From JAPOXR01 sp965199765 (GTDB lineage Bacteria > Pseudomonadota > Alphaproteobacteria > Rhodobacterales > Rhodobacteraceae), in assembly GCA_965199765.1 (NCBI GenBank), contig CBDATC010000001.1, forward strand, positions 372,001-436,000: 64,000 nt of DNA. Direction: 5' to 3'. The translations under genes and the position numbers were made by a program. The notes beneath the pieces were generated by a model. The model was not told the origin of the DNA. It saw only the letters and a program-made list of their open reading frames with translations, and ran no database searches. This document shows, piece after piece, positions 35,421-44,179 of the stretch. Numbering within the stretch: position 1 is the first letter of the stretch; every line of letters begins with the position of its first letter.

Positions 35421-36332
35421 ATGCAAATCTACCTTCCGATCGCCGAAGTTTCTGTAAACGCGTTTCTGCTGCTGGGATTGGGCGGGCTCGTCGGAATTCT
35501 GTCAGGCATGTTTGGCGTTGGTGGTGGATTCCTGATGACACCGCTCCTCTTCTTTATCGGTATCCCTCCAGCGGTGGCGGTAGCAACTGAAGCCAATCAA
35601 ATCGTAGCGGCTTCATCGTCGGGAGCTTTGGCACACTATCGCCGAAAGACTTTGGATGTCTTGATGGGTGTTATTCTTTTGGTCGGCGGCATCATCGGAG
35701 CGGCAGTCGGTGTGCAGATATTCGCGGAATTGAAAGCTATCGGGCAAGTCGATCTGCTTGTAAGGCTTTGTTATGTTGTATTTCTTGGTGTTGTCGGCGC
35801 ATTGATGTTTGTCGAAAGTATCCGGGCATTCCAACGTTCAAAACAAAGAACTGCTGTCCGACGCAAATTACACCAGCATAGTTGGATTCATGGCCTTCCC
35901 TTCAAAATGAAGTTCAGAGCCTCTGGGCTTTACATCAGCGCGATTCCACCGCTCGTTATCGGAGCGGTTGTTGGAATACTTGCCGCTATCATGGGCGTAG
36001 GCGGCGGCTTCATAATGGTCCCCGCGATGATCTACATCCTTGGAATGCCCACAAAAGTCGTTATTGGGACTTCTTTGTTCCAGATTACTTTTGTCACGGC
36101 GTTCACTACTGTGATGCATGCGACGACGAATCAGTCCGTTGATGTCGCGTTGGCGGTGCTTCTGTTTATCGGCGGCGTTATCGGTGCGCAGGTAGGAACA
36201 AGGATCGGCGTCAAACTGCCTGCAGAGCAATTGCGGATTCTGTTGTCGCTTCTAGTGCTTGTCGTCTGCGGAAAGCTGGCATTTGATCTGCTGGTTGAAC
36301 CCGCGGAATTGTACTCGATCGGAAAATACTAG
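35421..36332 (+). CDS. TauE/SafE family sulfite or sulfonate exporter
   Basis: This 303-residue membrane protein has about eight hydrophobic segments in two homologous halves. Each half carries the family glycine motif: SGMFGVGGGFLMTPLL near residue 30 and AAIMGVGGGFIMVPAM near residue 190. Family members export sulfite, sulfoacetate or other small organosulfur anions. Its stop overlaps the GTG of the TIGR02186 gene by 1 bp, so the two are translationally coupled, a pair often seen in alphaproteobacteria. The window also encodes SuyAB, which releases sulfite, 17 kb away; a functional link is inference. Confidence 0.88.
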   Translation: MQIYLPIAEVSVNAFLLLGLGGLVGILSGMFGVGGGFLMTPLLFFIGIPPAVAVATEANQIVAASSSGALAHYRRKTLDVLMGVILLVGGIIGAAVGVQIFAELKAIGQVDLLVRLCYVVFLGVVGALMFVESIRAFQRSKQRTAVRRKLHQHSWIHGLPFKMKFRASGLYISAIPPLVIGAVVGILAAIMGVGGGFIMVPAMIYILGMPTKVVIGTSLFQITFVTAFTTVMHATTNQSVDVALAVLLFIGGVIGAQVGTRIGVKLPAEQLRILLSLLVLVVCGKLAFDLLVEPAELYSIGKY

Positions 36333-37093
36333 TGCGTGTTTGGTTAACAGTCTGGACCTGCCTTGCGGTCTTGATAGCCGATGCTTCCACCGCCGAAGAA
36401 GTTGTATCAGCTCTCAGCCAAAACCGAATTTCAATTACCGCCAATTTTGATGGATCGGAGATTTTTGTATTCGGCGCGATAAAACGGGAAGCCGCTCCAG
36501 CCGAAGGTCGGCTTGGAGTTATCATCACCGTTGCCGGACCGCTAAAGCGGACTATCGTTCGACGGAAAGCGAAAGTCTTAGGAATTTGGGCTAATGTTGA
36601 TGCAGCGGAAGTCGATGCGGCTCCAACATTTTATGCCGTCGCAAGCTCTGCCCCGCTCGAAGAGATATTGAAGTTTATTGAGGATATTCGCTACCGAATT
36701 CGGATTGAAGAAAAAATCAAATCAATTGATGCAGCGCCTGGCGTTCTGGACGCTCAAAGTTTTCCTGAAGCCATCGTGCGCATACGAAAAAATGAAGGTC
36801 TCTACATAGAGATACCAAAGGCGGTCGAAATTAAGTCGGAGACGCTATTTGGAACGCACATTCCGCTGCCTGCCAATCTCGTCGAGGGCGAATACACAGC
36901 ATCTATCTATGTTACGAGAGATGGGACCGTTGTCGACTACCAAGAAAGCACGATCAATGTCCAAAAGGTTGGGTTAGAACGCTGGATCTATACATTGGCC
37001 CACGAACAGCCACTTCTATACGGTCTATTGGCCGTTGCTCTTGCAATGCTGACGGGCTGGATTGCCTCCGTCGTGTTTCGACGGATAAGATGA
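36332..37093 (+). CDS. TIGR02186 family protein (membrane-anchored, periplasmic)
   Basis: This 253-residue protein has a signal-like N terminus (VWLTVWTCLAVLIADASTAEE) and a C-terminal transmembrane helix ending in VVFRRIR, so most of it should face the periplasm. Typical segments are SITANFDGSEIFVFGAIKRE and FGTHIPLPANLVEGEYTASIYV. The family has no established function, but it regularly follows TauE/SafE-type exporters. The GTG start overlaps the exporter stop (TAGTG). A role assisting anion export or sensing is plausible. Confidence 0.82.
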   Translation: MRVWLTVWTCLAVLIADASTAEEVVSALSQNRISITANFDGSEIFVFGAIKREAAPAEGRLGVIITVAGPLKRTIVRRKAKVLGIWANVDAAEVDAAPTFYAVASSAPLEEILKFIEDIRYRIRIEEKIKSIDAAPGVLDAQSFPEAIVRIRKNEGLYIEIPKAVEIKSETLFGTHIPLPANLVEGEYTASIYVTRDGTVVDYQESTINVQKVGLERWIYTLAHEQPLLYGLLAVALAMLTGWIASVVFRRIR

Positions 37094-37186
37094 TTGAGCG
37101 AAGACCGACTCTATTTGTCAATCTCGCGAGTAGGGTAATTTCAAGTCAGCTTACTATTGAAGAAGGTTCCACAAATCTCAAATGGG

Positions 37187-37278
37187 CTTTTCCCTTTCTA
37201 TTTTCGCAATCGACAAAATTAGGTCGTTGGCGCCTTTCTTGAGCGTGAAAACGATATGGTATGGCTATTGAAGCAAAG
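37187..37278 (-). pseudogene. RelE/ParE-like toxin remnant
   Basis: The minus strand encodes PYHIVFTLKKGANDLILSIA followed by KIEREKPI and a stop. This resembles the C-terminal strands of RelE/ParE toxins, which typically end with a PY-I-F, then ILAIAH-R-P pattern. A stop codon directly precedes the Pro and no N-terminal half or antitoxin is readable, so it is a fragment. Confidence 0.35.
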
Positions 37279-37825
37279 TCATCCGCGACATTGCAATCCA
37301 CAACATTCGGAAGGATTACGCACTTGGCAGAAGCACAGGATGCCTAATTCGTCTACGGTACGGTGCCTATCAACAGCAAAGTTGTTGTATTCGTTGGAAC
37401 ACAACTAATCGCTATTCCGAAATTCTACCTATGGCACTCACTCCAGTTATAATAAGCGACATTACTCATTGGCGACAGTGGCTCAGCAAAATAATTTGTT
37501 GAAAATCAGCTGACTCCACCCTCCAAACAACACGGTCAGTTATCCATCTGACGGCAGATTCGATCAGTTGGTTTCAGCAAAACCCCCCCTGATTCTGCAA
37601 TCCGAAACAGTTCGGCGGCGATTGACGAAGACTGGACGAGCCGGTTTCCATCGCGGTGGACCGGCTGGACTTCAAGCTGGACTGGGAGATCCAGTGGACC
37701 GGCCTCATCGCGGAGAAAAGAAAAAAAGTACCTCTTGAAAAACCGCCAGCGATCACTTATATCTCTTAACCACATCGGCCATACTTCCGTTAATTTTGTG
37801 TGTGTACTGATCTCAAGATTCCACG

Positions 37826-37914
37826 GATGACCGAGTCCTTACAACCCTGCACCCCTCGATTTCCGCGGTTTATCGCAGAAAACCAGGTGCGCGGCCTGAT
37901 TTTGCAAGAGGCTC
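37826..37914 (+). repeat. Solo IS end related to the 35.2-kb IS terminus
   Basis: This segment, running from CACGGATGACCGAGTCCTTACA to TTTTGCAAGAGGCTC, aligns with the right end of the 34176-35281 element (ACTCCTTGCAACC to AAAAGGGCTC) at roughly 70 percent identity by eye. No transposase accompanies it. It marks an older insertion of a related element. Confidence 0.6.
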
Positions 37915-37996
37915 ACTAGTTAAAGATTTGCCTTTTTGACCCAATATTTGGGCAAATCTTCGCAAAGTCGAACAACAGAAAATTCGGAGAACAGAG

Positions 37997-38578
37997 ATGC
38001 AATTGCATTGGGAATTCAAACCTTGGAATTTTTTTCGACCCAAAATATTGGCAGCTTGGACTGCCTCCGCGATCACGGCGATCACAATAGCCGGGTCAGC
38101 CACGGCAACAGAGGTCCATAATCTCTTTGACAGAAATACTTATCAAACGCCAGAAATGGGAATCAGCCTCACTCCTTGTCCGGACGATGTGTGTCCTGCC
38201 CCAATTCCAATTCCATGCCCAATTCCATACCCTAGTCCGTGTCCTATTCCGTGCCCTATTCCGTGTCCGTTTCCGGTCTTTGATAAATCTACTCAACCAC
38301 CTCAGCAAATTCTCCTTAGGAGGAATTGGAATGAGCGAAGCGAACTCATTCAAGCACTGTTAAGCCAACCAATCGTTATGGATGCACGAAACGATGCACT
38401 TATCGTCGGAGCGATTGATCGAGGGAAGGAAGTGAAAGCGGGCTTTGCGCGACTTCAAGCTTTACACTCTTTCCAGTTGGGAGATCAGAAAGTCACGGGC
38501 TTCTCTCCGTTCATGTCGAGTGGTTCAACGGGCAGCACGTTGATGGAAATGGAGAGCACATTGGAAATTCAGTTTTAA
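37997..38578 (+). CDS. Secreted protein with Pro/Cys tandem repeat
   Basis: This 193-residue protein belongs to no family I recognise. A long signal peptide (about 1-38) ends in GSATATE. Residues 60-94 form a strip in which Cys at 61, 66, 74, 82, 86 and 90 alternates with Pro in CPIP and CPFP units. The DNA there has a 12-bp period (CCTATTCCGTGY), indicating repeat slippage. The remaining C-terminal domain of about 90 residues is soluble and begins after the repeat (ILLRRNWNERSEL). A GGAGAACAGAG ribosome binding site supports the ATG. It lies alone between IS debris and ccr. Export and disulfide or metal chemistry by the Cys strip are plausible. Confidence 0.7.
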   Translation: MQLHWEFKPWNFFRPKILAAWTASAITAITIAGSATATEVHNLFDRNTYQTPEMGISLTPCPDDVCPAPIPIPCPIPYPSPCPIPCPIPCPFPVFDKSTQPPQQILLRRNWNERSELIQALLSQPIVMDARNDALIVGAIDRGKEVKAGFARLQALHSFQLGDQKVTGFSPFMSSGSTGSTLMEMESTLEIQF

Positions 38579-39443
38579 AGGCGCATCCGGATTCTAACGT
38601 ATTACCCAATTGCATTTCCCATCTTGATACCATTGTCACAATCAATCTTGACTCGGTGGGATTTGCCAGTGCGCTCAATTAAGCGACCAATCGTCAAGTC
38701 GATCGCAAGACTGAATTGCTGCGGTTTAATAAGCGCGTCTAACCACTATATCTTGCTAAATTCGATCAAAACGGCGATTTGATTCAGAATCCGCAGCACA
38801 GCCCGCAGGGCCTGACCAGCACTACAATCGCTCAATAAGTTTGTGCGTTGCGAAGGCAGCCTGAGGTCAGAATTTCAGTTGAGACCTTTTGGGATGCAGC
38901 GCTAAAGTCTCTTTTGATGAACGCGTTTTGACATGCAGGTTCAATCTGCTCGAAAAACGAACGAAAAAAACGCGCGGCAATTTTTTGAGCTGCCGACCGA
39001 TCACAAGGCGGTTTCGAACGGTTGAAAGCCGACATGGCATTCATGCGCGAGGATATCGCGAAGCGGAAAACGCGGATGCCGCTGGCTTTTCCGGGGTCAT
39101 AATTTTCGCGATCATGATCCTCGGATTCATTCTCGATCTGCCCCGTCCGTTGGTCATAAAGACCCGCATAGAAGTGTAGCTTTGCAACGCGTCGACTGCC
39201 TGACCACTACGCAAAAGCTTACGCTGAACAACTTCCAAGAACACCCTTTAACAACGCTCCACAGCAGCAAGCCGAGATGATGAATCAGAATTTTCCCGCC
39301 TGAACAGCACCCTCAAAAATAAACCGCCAATTCCAATTTAGAGTTCGTCAATCACTTTATCCAAAATGGCTAGAATGAGTGATCTCTGCAATTTGAAAAT
39401 GCACCGTGCTTGTGGACAACAGCACTCGCTTCTCTGTTGGAGA
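38579..39443. other. Long intergenic region, no gene recognised
   Basis: About 860 bp lie between the secreted-protein gene and ccr. Short open frames occur on both strands, for example 38889-39179 (+), but none has a good ribosome binding site, a convincing codon pattern or a recognisable motif. I see no RNA gene. It may be decayed sequence. Confidence 0.4.
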
Positions 39444-39476
39444 GGAAAAAATCCACCCGAACTGCGAGACGCAGTT
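39444..39476 (-). terminator. Intrinsic terminator of ccr
   Basis: Reading the minus strand from the ccr stop, AACTGCG-TCT-CGCAGTT forms a perfect 7-bp stem (39460-39476) followed within nine bases by a run of six T (39446-39451). The stem starts on the stop codon itself. Confidence 0.65.
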
Positions 39477-40777
39477 CACTGCATCGCCCGCGCGTCTTCA
39501 ATTGTCCTCAGTCCCGGGCGCGGCGAAGAAACCATAACAGCCATATTGCCAGGCTTATGCTGGTTTTTCATCATTTTCATATGTGCCGCAGGGATTTGCC
39601 GCCAATCGAACACTTCTGACATGCAAGGGTCCAGCCTTCGTTCCAACATCAGTTTGTTCGCCTGACTGGCCTGCTTAAGATTAGCGAAATGCGAACCTTG
39701 GATACGTTTTTGGTGCATCCACACGTAACGCGCATCCATGGTCAAATTGTAGCCGGTTGTCCCCGCGCAAATGACAACCATGCCTCCCCGCTTAACGATC
39801 AGCGTGGAAACAGGAAACGTAGCCTCTCCCGGATGTTCGAACACCAGATCGACATTGTTGCCTTTGCCAGTGATGTTCCAGATCGCTTTTCCAAAGCGCC
39901 TAGCTTCGGCAAGCCATTCCCGAAACTCAGGTGTGTTCACAACCGGCAATTGTCCCCAGCAATTGAATTCCTTGCGGTTTATGACACCCTGAGCGCCCAG
40001 ATCCGCCACGAACTGACGCTTGCTTTCGTCGGAAATCACACCGATTGCATTTGCACCCGCCGTGTTTATCAACTGAATCGCATAAGAACCAAGACCACCC
40101 GACGCGCCCCAAACCAGCACGTTTTGCCCAGGTTTTAGCGAATGGGGGCGATGACCGAACAGCATGCGATAAGCCGTCGCAAGGGTCAATGTGTAACAGG
40201 CTGATTCTTCCCATGTCAAATGTCGCGGCCTCGGCATCAGCTGCTGTGCTTGAACTCTGGTAAATTGTGCGAATGAACCGTCTGGAGTCTCATAGCCCCA
40301 AATCCGCTGTGACGGCGAGAACATTGGATCGCCGCCATTACATTCCTCATCGTCACCGTCATCCTGATTGCAATGGATAACAACCTCGTCCCCGACCTTC
40401 CAGCGACGAACTTTCTCGCCAACCGCCCAGACGACGCCAGAGGCATCGGAACCCGCGATGTGGTAATCGGCTTTATGCACATCAAACATGGAAATCGGTT
40501 TTCCCAGCGCCGCCCACACACCGTTGTAATTGACACCCGCTGCCATAACGAGCACGAGAACTTCATGACTATCGATGTCGGGCACAGGCACAGCTTCTTC
40601 CTGCATGGCCTGAGCGGGTTCTCCAAGTCGATCAGGACGGATCGCCCAAGCTTTCATGAATTTTGGCACGTGGCCAAGAGGCGGAATTTCGCCAATCTCA
40701 TACAGATCTTTGCCACTCTGTTGATCAAGCATCGCATCCATGCGTGATTGCGGCACTGCATCAGCTAACGATTGCAT
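39476..40777 (-). CDS. ccr: Crotonyl-CoA carboxylase/reductase
   Basis: This 433-residue enzyme reduces and carboxylates crotonyl-CoA with NADPH and CO2 to (2S)-ethylmalonyl-CoA, the defining step of the ethylmalonyl-CoA pathway for acetyl-CoA assimilation. It is a medium-chain reductase: VWGASGGLGSYAIQLINTAG is the NADPH-binding motif. CO2-pocket elements are visible as GVNYNGVWAAL (Asn), DLVFEHPGEATFP (Phe, Glu and His) and QGSHFANL (His), which separate carboxylating Ccr from simple enoyl reductases. The ATG follows a strong TAGGAGG. It is transcribed alone, 188 bp after fpr, with a repeat-bearing promoter. Ecm, a later enzyme of the same pathway, is 3.4 kb away. Confidence 0.96.
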   Translation of the reverse strand: MQSLADAVPQSRMDAMLDQQSGKDLYEIGEIPPLGHVPKFMKAWAIRPDRLGEPAQAMQEEAVPVPDIDSHEVLVLVMAAGVNYNGVWAALGKPISMFDVHKADYHIAGSDASGVVWAVGEKVRRWKVGDEVVIHCNQDDGDDEECNGGDPMFSPSQRIWGYETPDGSFAQFTRVQAQQLMPRPRHLTWEESACYTLTLATAYRMLFGHRPHSLKPGQNVLVWGASGGLGSYAIQLINTAGANAIGVISDESKRQFVADLGAQGVINRKEFNCWGQLPVVNTPEFREWLAEARRFGKAIWNITGKGNNVDLVFEHPGEATFPVSTLIVKRGGMVVICAGTTGYNLTMDARYVWMHQKRIQGSHFANLKQASQANKLMLERRLDPCMSEVFDWRQIPAAHMKMMKNQHKPGNMAVMVSSPRPGLRTIEDARAMQ

Positions 40778-40874
40778 GACAGCCTCCTATCCGATCCGAA
40801 TCCCTACGCTCAGTCGAAATCAGACACGGAAACAATTGAGCGCCGGGCCTGTAAGCAGGCTCCTAAATTGTCAA

Positions 40875-40910
40875 TTGCTGCAACGCAACTATAGAATGCT
40901 GCAGCGCAAC
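40875..40910 (-). promoter_or_regulatory. Putative operator upstream of ccr: two direct repeats at 21-bp spacing
   Basis: On the plus strand TGCTGCAACGCAAC (40876-40889) and TGCTGCAGCGCAAC (40897-40910) differ at one of 14 positions and are offset by exactly 21 bp, two helical turns. On the ccr strand the promoter-proximal copy includes TTGCAGCAA, which also occurs before ecm at 44098-44106. This suggests a shared regulator of ethylmalonyl-CoA pathway genes. Confidence 0.5.
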
Positions 40911-40965
40911 AAAGTTTGCTTTTTCATCTTAAGCTGCTGTGCCCGATCAAGGTGCGGCAAACGCA

Positions 40966-41820
40966 CTATCCGACAAATGCCCGCTCAATAACAAAATCTG
41001 CCGGCACGTTGTTCGAACCTTCCTTGAATCCAATTTCTTCAAGAATTGATTTGGTTTCTTTCAGCATCGCCATCGACCCGCAGATCATGCAACGATCCAC
41101 CTTCGGTTCAAACGCGACTATTTCGAGATCTGCGAACATCCGACCTGATCTGACAAGATTAGTGATTCGTCCCATCGTTGCGAATTCTTCTTGCGTAACC
41201 GTAGGATAATGCCTCAGTCTTGCTCTGGCTTCTTCTCCAACAAGCGGATCGCTCAGCGTTTTGTCCACCAATTCAAATCCATATCGCAATTCGTCTACAG
41301 TTCTGCATGTATGGGTAAGAATGACATGGTCGAATTTCTCATAGGTCTCAGGATCGCGGATCAGTGATGCAAACGGCGCAATTCCCGTGCCTGTCGCCAG
41401 CAAAAACAATCTGTTTCCATCCAAAAGCGCATCATTCACCAGCGTGCCAGTCGGCTTTGGACGCATCAGCACGACATCTCCTGGCTGAATTTTCTGCAGA
41501 TGTTGAGTTAACGGGCCATCCGGCACCTTGATCGAATAGAACTCGATTTCCTCGTCCCAATTAGGGCTGGCGATAGAGTATGCACGGTAGAGAGGTCTCT
41601 CCGCGTTTGGTAATCCGATCATCACGAATTCACCTGATCGAAATCGGAACGACCTCGGCCGCGAAATTCGAAACATGAAAAGTCGGTCCGTGAAATGCTT
41701 GACCGATGCGACGGTTTCAGCGAACACACCGGGGGGCGCATCAAATTTTTGGTTTGAAGAGCGGACCGGTCGGTCGTCTTCTCGCATATCGGTGTCCATG
41801 TTCGGCTCACTGAATCTCAT
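40966..41820 (-). CDS. fpr: Ferredoxin/flavodoxin-NADP+ reductase
   Basis: This 284-residue FAD protein exchanges electrons between NADPH and ferredoxin or flavodoxin. The FAD motif RAYSIASPNWDEEIEFY follows an N-terminal FAD-binding barrel (about 30-125). The NADP domain has FLLATGTGIAPFASLIRDPE and RCMICGSMAMLKET. The C-terminal end AFVG is of the bacterial subclass I type. The N-terminal 25 residues are polar and longer than usual, and the exact start is uncertain; MDTD at residue 8 is an alternative. Roles in oxidative-stress defence and Fe-S supply are known for the family. Confidence 0.93.
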   Translation of the reverse strand: MRFSEPNMDTDMREDDRPVRSSNQKFDAPPGVFAETVASVKHFTDRLFMFRISRPRSFRFRSGEFVMIGLPNAERPLYRAYSIASPNWDEEIEFYSIKVPDGPLTQHLQKIQPGDVVLMRPKPTGTLVNDALLDGNRLFLLATGTGIAPFASLIRDPETYEKFDHVILTHTCRTVDELRYGFELVDKTLSDPLVGEEARARLRHYPTVTQEEFATMGRITNLVRSGRMFADLEIVAFEPKVDRCMICGSMAMLKETKSILEEIGFKEGSNNVPADFVIERAFVG

Positions 41821-42037
41821 TGCAAAGTTCGGTTATCTGATAACCGCTGTCGCTACCAATAGATTCGCTCAGGCATCATAGCAAGCTGCGCAGACATCCC
41901 CAGATGATTTTATCGGCTTGATCGCATATATCTCGCCCACGCACCGAAAAACCGAGATCGAAATCGTTTCGTAAATCTTGGCACGCTGCTTTCCAGACGC
42001 ATTAACCTGAAGCTCCTGCTCGGACGCTTGCGAGAAT

Positions 42038-43348
42038 TCAGCCGGAAATTCCGCGTTTCACTGCTTCTTCATTGCCATCTGGCGGCATGCCAAATGAGGT
42101 CAGTTTACCGGTTTCCTTTCTATCGAGCGGTTTTTCCAGCTCCCTGAAGGTCCGGTCCATCGCCCGCATCCTCACATCGGTTTGTTCAAGAGTGTTTGAA
42201 ACGGTGTTGACTTGACCCTTCACTTTTTCAAGAACCTTGCCGAACTTTTCGAATTCATTCTTCACCTCGATCAGCACCTGCCAAACCTCGCTTGAACGCT
42301 GCTCAATCGCCAATGTGCGGAACCCTATCTGAAGGCTATTCAGGATTGCAGCCAGCGTTGTTGGACCAGCAACAATCACACGATAGTTTCGCTGTAGATT
42401 TTCGAGCATTTCCGATGAACGCACGATTTCGGCGTACAAACCTTCCGTAGGCAGGAAAAGGATAGCAAAATCTGTCGTATGGGGCGGAACGATATATTTT
42501 GATTGGATGTCCTTCGCGAACGACTCAACCGTTCTCTTCAATCCTGCGGATTGTCTTTCAACCTCATTCTGATCCCCTTCTCTGGATGCATCGATCAATC
42601 GATTATATTGCGCAATCGGAAACTTTGCGTCGATCGGCAGCAGCACTTCAGAATCATTGTGTCCATCACGGCCAGGCAACCGGATGGCGAATTCCACAAT
42701 GGCGTTCGATTTCGGATCAGGCTTTGCATTACGCAGATATTGATCTGTGGTCAGAACCTGTTCCAATAGGGCACCAAGCTGTACTTCTCCCCAAGTTCCG
42801 CGCATCTTCACATTCGTCAAAACGGCTTTGAGATCTCCAACACCGGTCGCTAGCTTCCGCATTTCTCCCAACCCCTCATGCACGGCGTTGAGATGCTTGC
42901 TCACGATCTGAAATGATTCCCCTAACCGGCGTTCAAGCGTGCCTTGCAGCTTCTCGTCGACGGTCTCACGCATTTTGTCGAGTTTTTCTTCATTGCCTTT
43001 GCGCATGGATTCAAGCTGGCTGCTCACCAAATTTGTCAGCTTTTCACCACGCTCTTCATTCTTTTCGGTCAGAATTCTGACCTCCTGTTTGACCTCCAAA
43101 AGCTGGCTTGATTGCGTATCCCCGATTTTTGACAACACATTCGACAGAGTGTCCGTGTTCTGCGCCTGTGCTCCTCCAATTTCTTCTCGAAGATTCTTTG
43201 CAGCCAACAAATTCTCTTCTCGAACAGATCGAAATTCGTTCCGAATTGCTTCTAAGGAAACCGCGCCGCCAGAGCGTGTAGCCGCCCACAGCGTCAATGC
43301 AATGTTAATCAATAACAGCATGCAGATCAGTATAATTTCAACGCTCAT
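42038..43348 (-). CDS. rmuC: DNA recombination protein RmuC
   Basis: About 436 residues. RmuC is a membrane-anchored, nuclease-fold protein that limits DNA inversions and rearrangements in E. coli. A single N-terminal transmembrane helix (VEIILICMLLLINIALTLWA) precedes a long coiled coil (about 30-160). The conserved RmuC domain follows, with MRGTWGEVQLGALLEQVLT, LPIDAKFPIAQY and FLPTEGLYAEI. I start at the ATG at 43348 because GGAAGGAGGCGTC lies directly before it; the longer frame begins nine codons earlier. The C-terminal 70 residues are less conserved and again helical. Confidence 0.94.
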   Translation of the reverse strand: MSVEIILICMLLLINIALTLWAATRSGGAVSLEAIRNEFRSVREENLLAAKNLREEIGGAQAQNTDTLSNVLSKIGDTQSSQLLEVKQEVRILTEKNEERGEKLTNLVSSQLESMRKGNEEKLDKMRETVDEKLQGTLERRLGESFQIVSKHLNAVHEGLGEMRKLATGVGDLKAVLTNVKMRGTWGEVQLGALLEQVLTTDQYLRNAKPDPKSNAIVEFAIRLPGRDGHNDSEVLLPIDAKFPIAQYNRLIDASREGDQNEVERQSAGLKRTVESFAKDIQSKYIVPPHTTDFAILFLPTEGLYAEIVRSSEMLENLQRNYRVIVAGPTTLAAILNSLQIGFRTLAIEQRSSEVWQVLIEVKNEFEKFGKVLEKVKGQVNTVSNTLEQTDVRMRAMDRTFRELEKPLDRKETGKLTSFGMPPDGNEEAVKRGISG

Positions 43349-44179
43349 GACGCCTCCTTCCGAAATGCTAACCATGCTGACAAAGTTGTTGTTTCGTCTT
43401 CGTCAAGGCAAATGCATGCGCTCACAAAGCCGTTCCATTCGTTCAAACATCAACGCCCATTCGCCAATGCCGACCAAACACTACCGGGGAAACCAATGAG
43501 TGGCCTGTCGCCAATCTTGCGCCAAATTTTGGTGTCAATACAGGCGTGCGCGATGCCTCCACTGGTTACTTGACCTGAGTTCCAAGGCGAAGTTCGCTGC
43601 TTTCTTTACGGTAATTGCCAATGTTGTTGAAGTCTTGAACGTTCGGTTTAACTTCGAACATTCGAGACACGGCCAAGGCCTCCATGGCCTTCCAGTTCGG
43701 TCTCTTTGCAAATTTCAAATCAACAACTTTTTAATTCAACGCGTTGTGCGCATACCAACCTCAGACTTCCACAGAAGAACTGCATGGTTCAGCACCACCA
43801 TATTTGAAACCCGTGTGATTTTCATTCCTGCCCAAGGCGACAAATCAGGACATTCGGTTTGGACATGAATTCGGCTGTGTCGAGGCAAACAGCGTGCAAG
43901 ACAGGCCATCAAAGATCGTGCATAAATGACGTCAATTGAAATCTGACATCCATTCGGGAACGAATGACCCCTGGGCCATGATAACCGACTTCCCGCGTTC
44001 AAAAAGGCCACCGCACATTTGTGTCCGTGCGATCATCAAATCCGCAGGTGATCGACTGAGCCGTAATCGCGCACTGAATTCATAAGAACTCTCTGCATTG
44101 CAGCAAAATTATTGTGCAAAAGTCACCCATTTGGTAAGTTGCGCCGATTAACTGGATGCACCGGGTTTCGGAGCAGGAA
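43349..44179. other. Divergent intergenic region between rmuC and ecm
   Basis: About 830 bp. Frames at 43500-43868 (+) and 43736-44011 (-) lack ribosome binding sites and recognisable motifs and overlap one another on opposite strands. I see no RNA gene. The ecm-proximal 100 bp hold the probable promoter, including TTGCAGCAA at 44098-44106. Confidence 0.45.
44098..44106 (+). promoter_or_regulatory. TTGCAGCAA motif upstream of ecm, shared with ccr
   Basis: GCATTGCAGCAAAATT before ecm matches GCGTTGCAGCAATT before ccr in the reading direction of each gene. A further half-like TTGTGCAAAA follows at 44113. TTGC-GCAA spaced elements resemble sites of RamB/ScfR-type regulators of acyl-CoA metabolism, but this identity is only a suggestion. 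Confidence 0.4.

Larger units (their letters stand above)
37094..37996. other. Gene-poor region with toxin and IS debris
   Basis: About 900 bp without an intact gene. It contains a RelE/ParE-like remnant (37187-37278, minus strand) and an IS right end (37826-37914). Between them, 37600-37720 is locally GC-rich with repeated CTGGA/GGACCGG words, possibly a scrap of a mobile gene. The last 80 bp should hold the promoter of the Pro/Cys-rich secreted protein. Confidence 0.45.

Noticed and set aside
37536..37775. 79-codon minus-strand frame in the IS debris
   Set aside because: It covers a locally repetitive GC-rich patch, has no family resemblance or start signal, and is flanked by decayed sequence.
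38165..38280. CRISPR-like short repeats
   Set aside because: The 12-bp repeats are contiguous, in frame and encode a Pro/Cys strip; there are no spacers.
38889..39179. 96-codon plus-strand frame with a hydrophobic stretch
   Set aside because: It has no ribosome binding site, an uneven composition and no recognisable family; opposite-strand frames of similar length overlap it.
43500..43868. 122-codon frame between rmuC and ecm
   Set aside because: An opposite-strand frame overlaps it and neither resembles a protein; the region is more likely non-coding.
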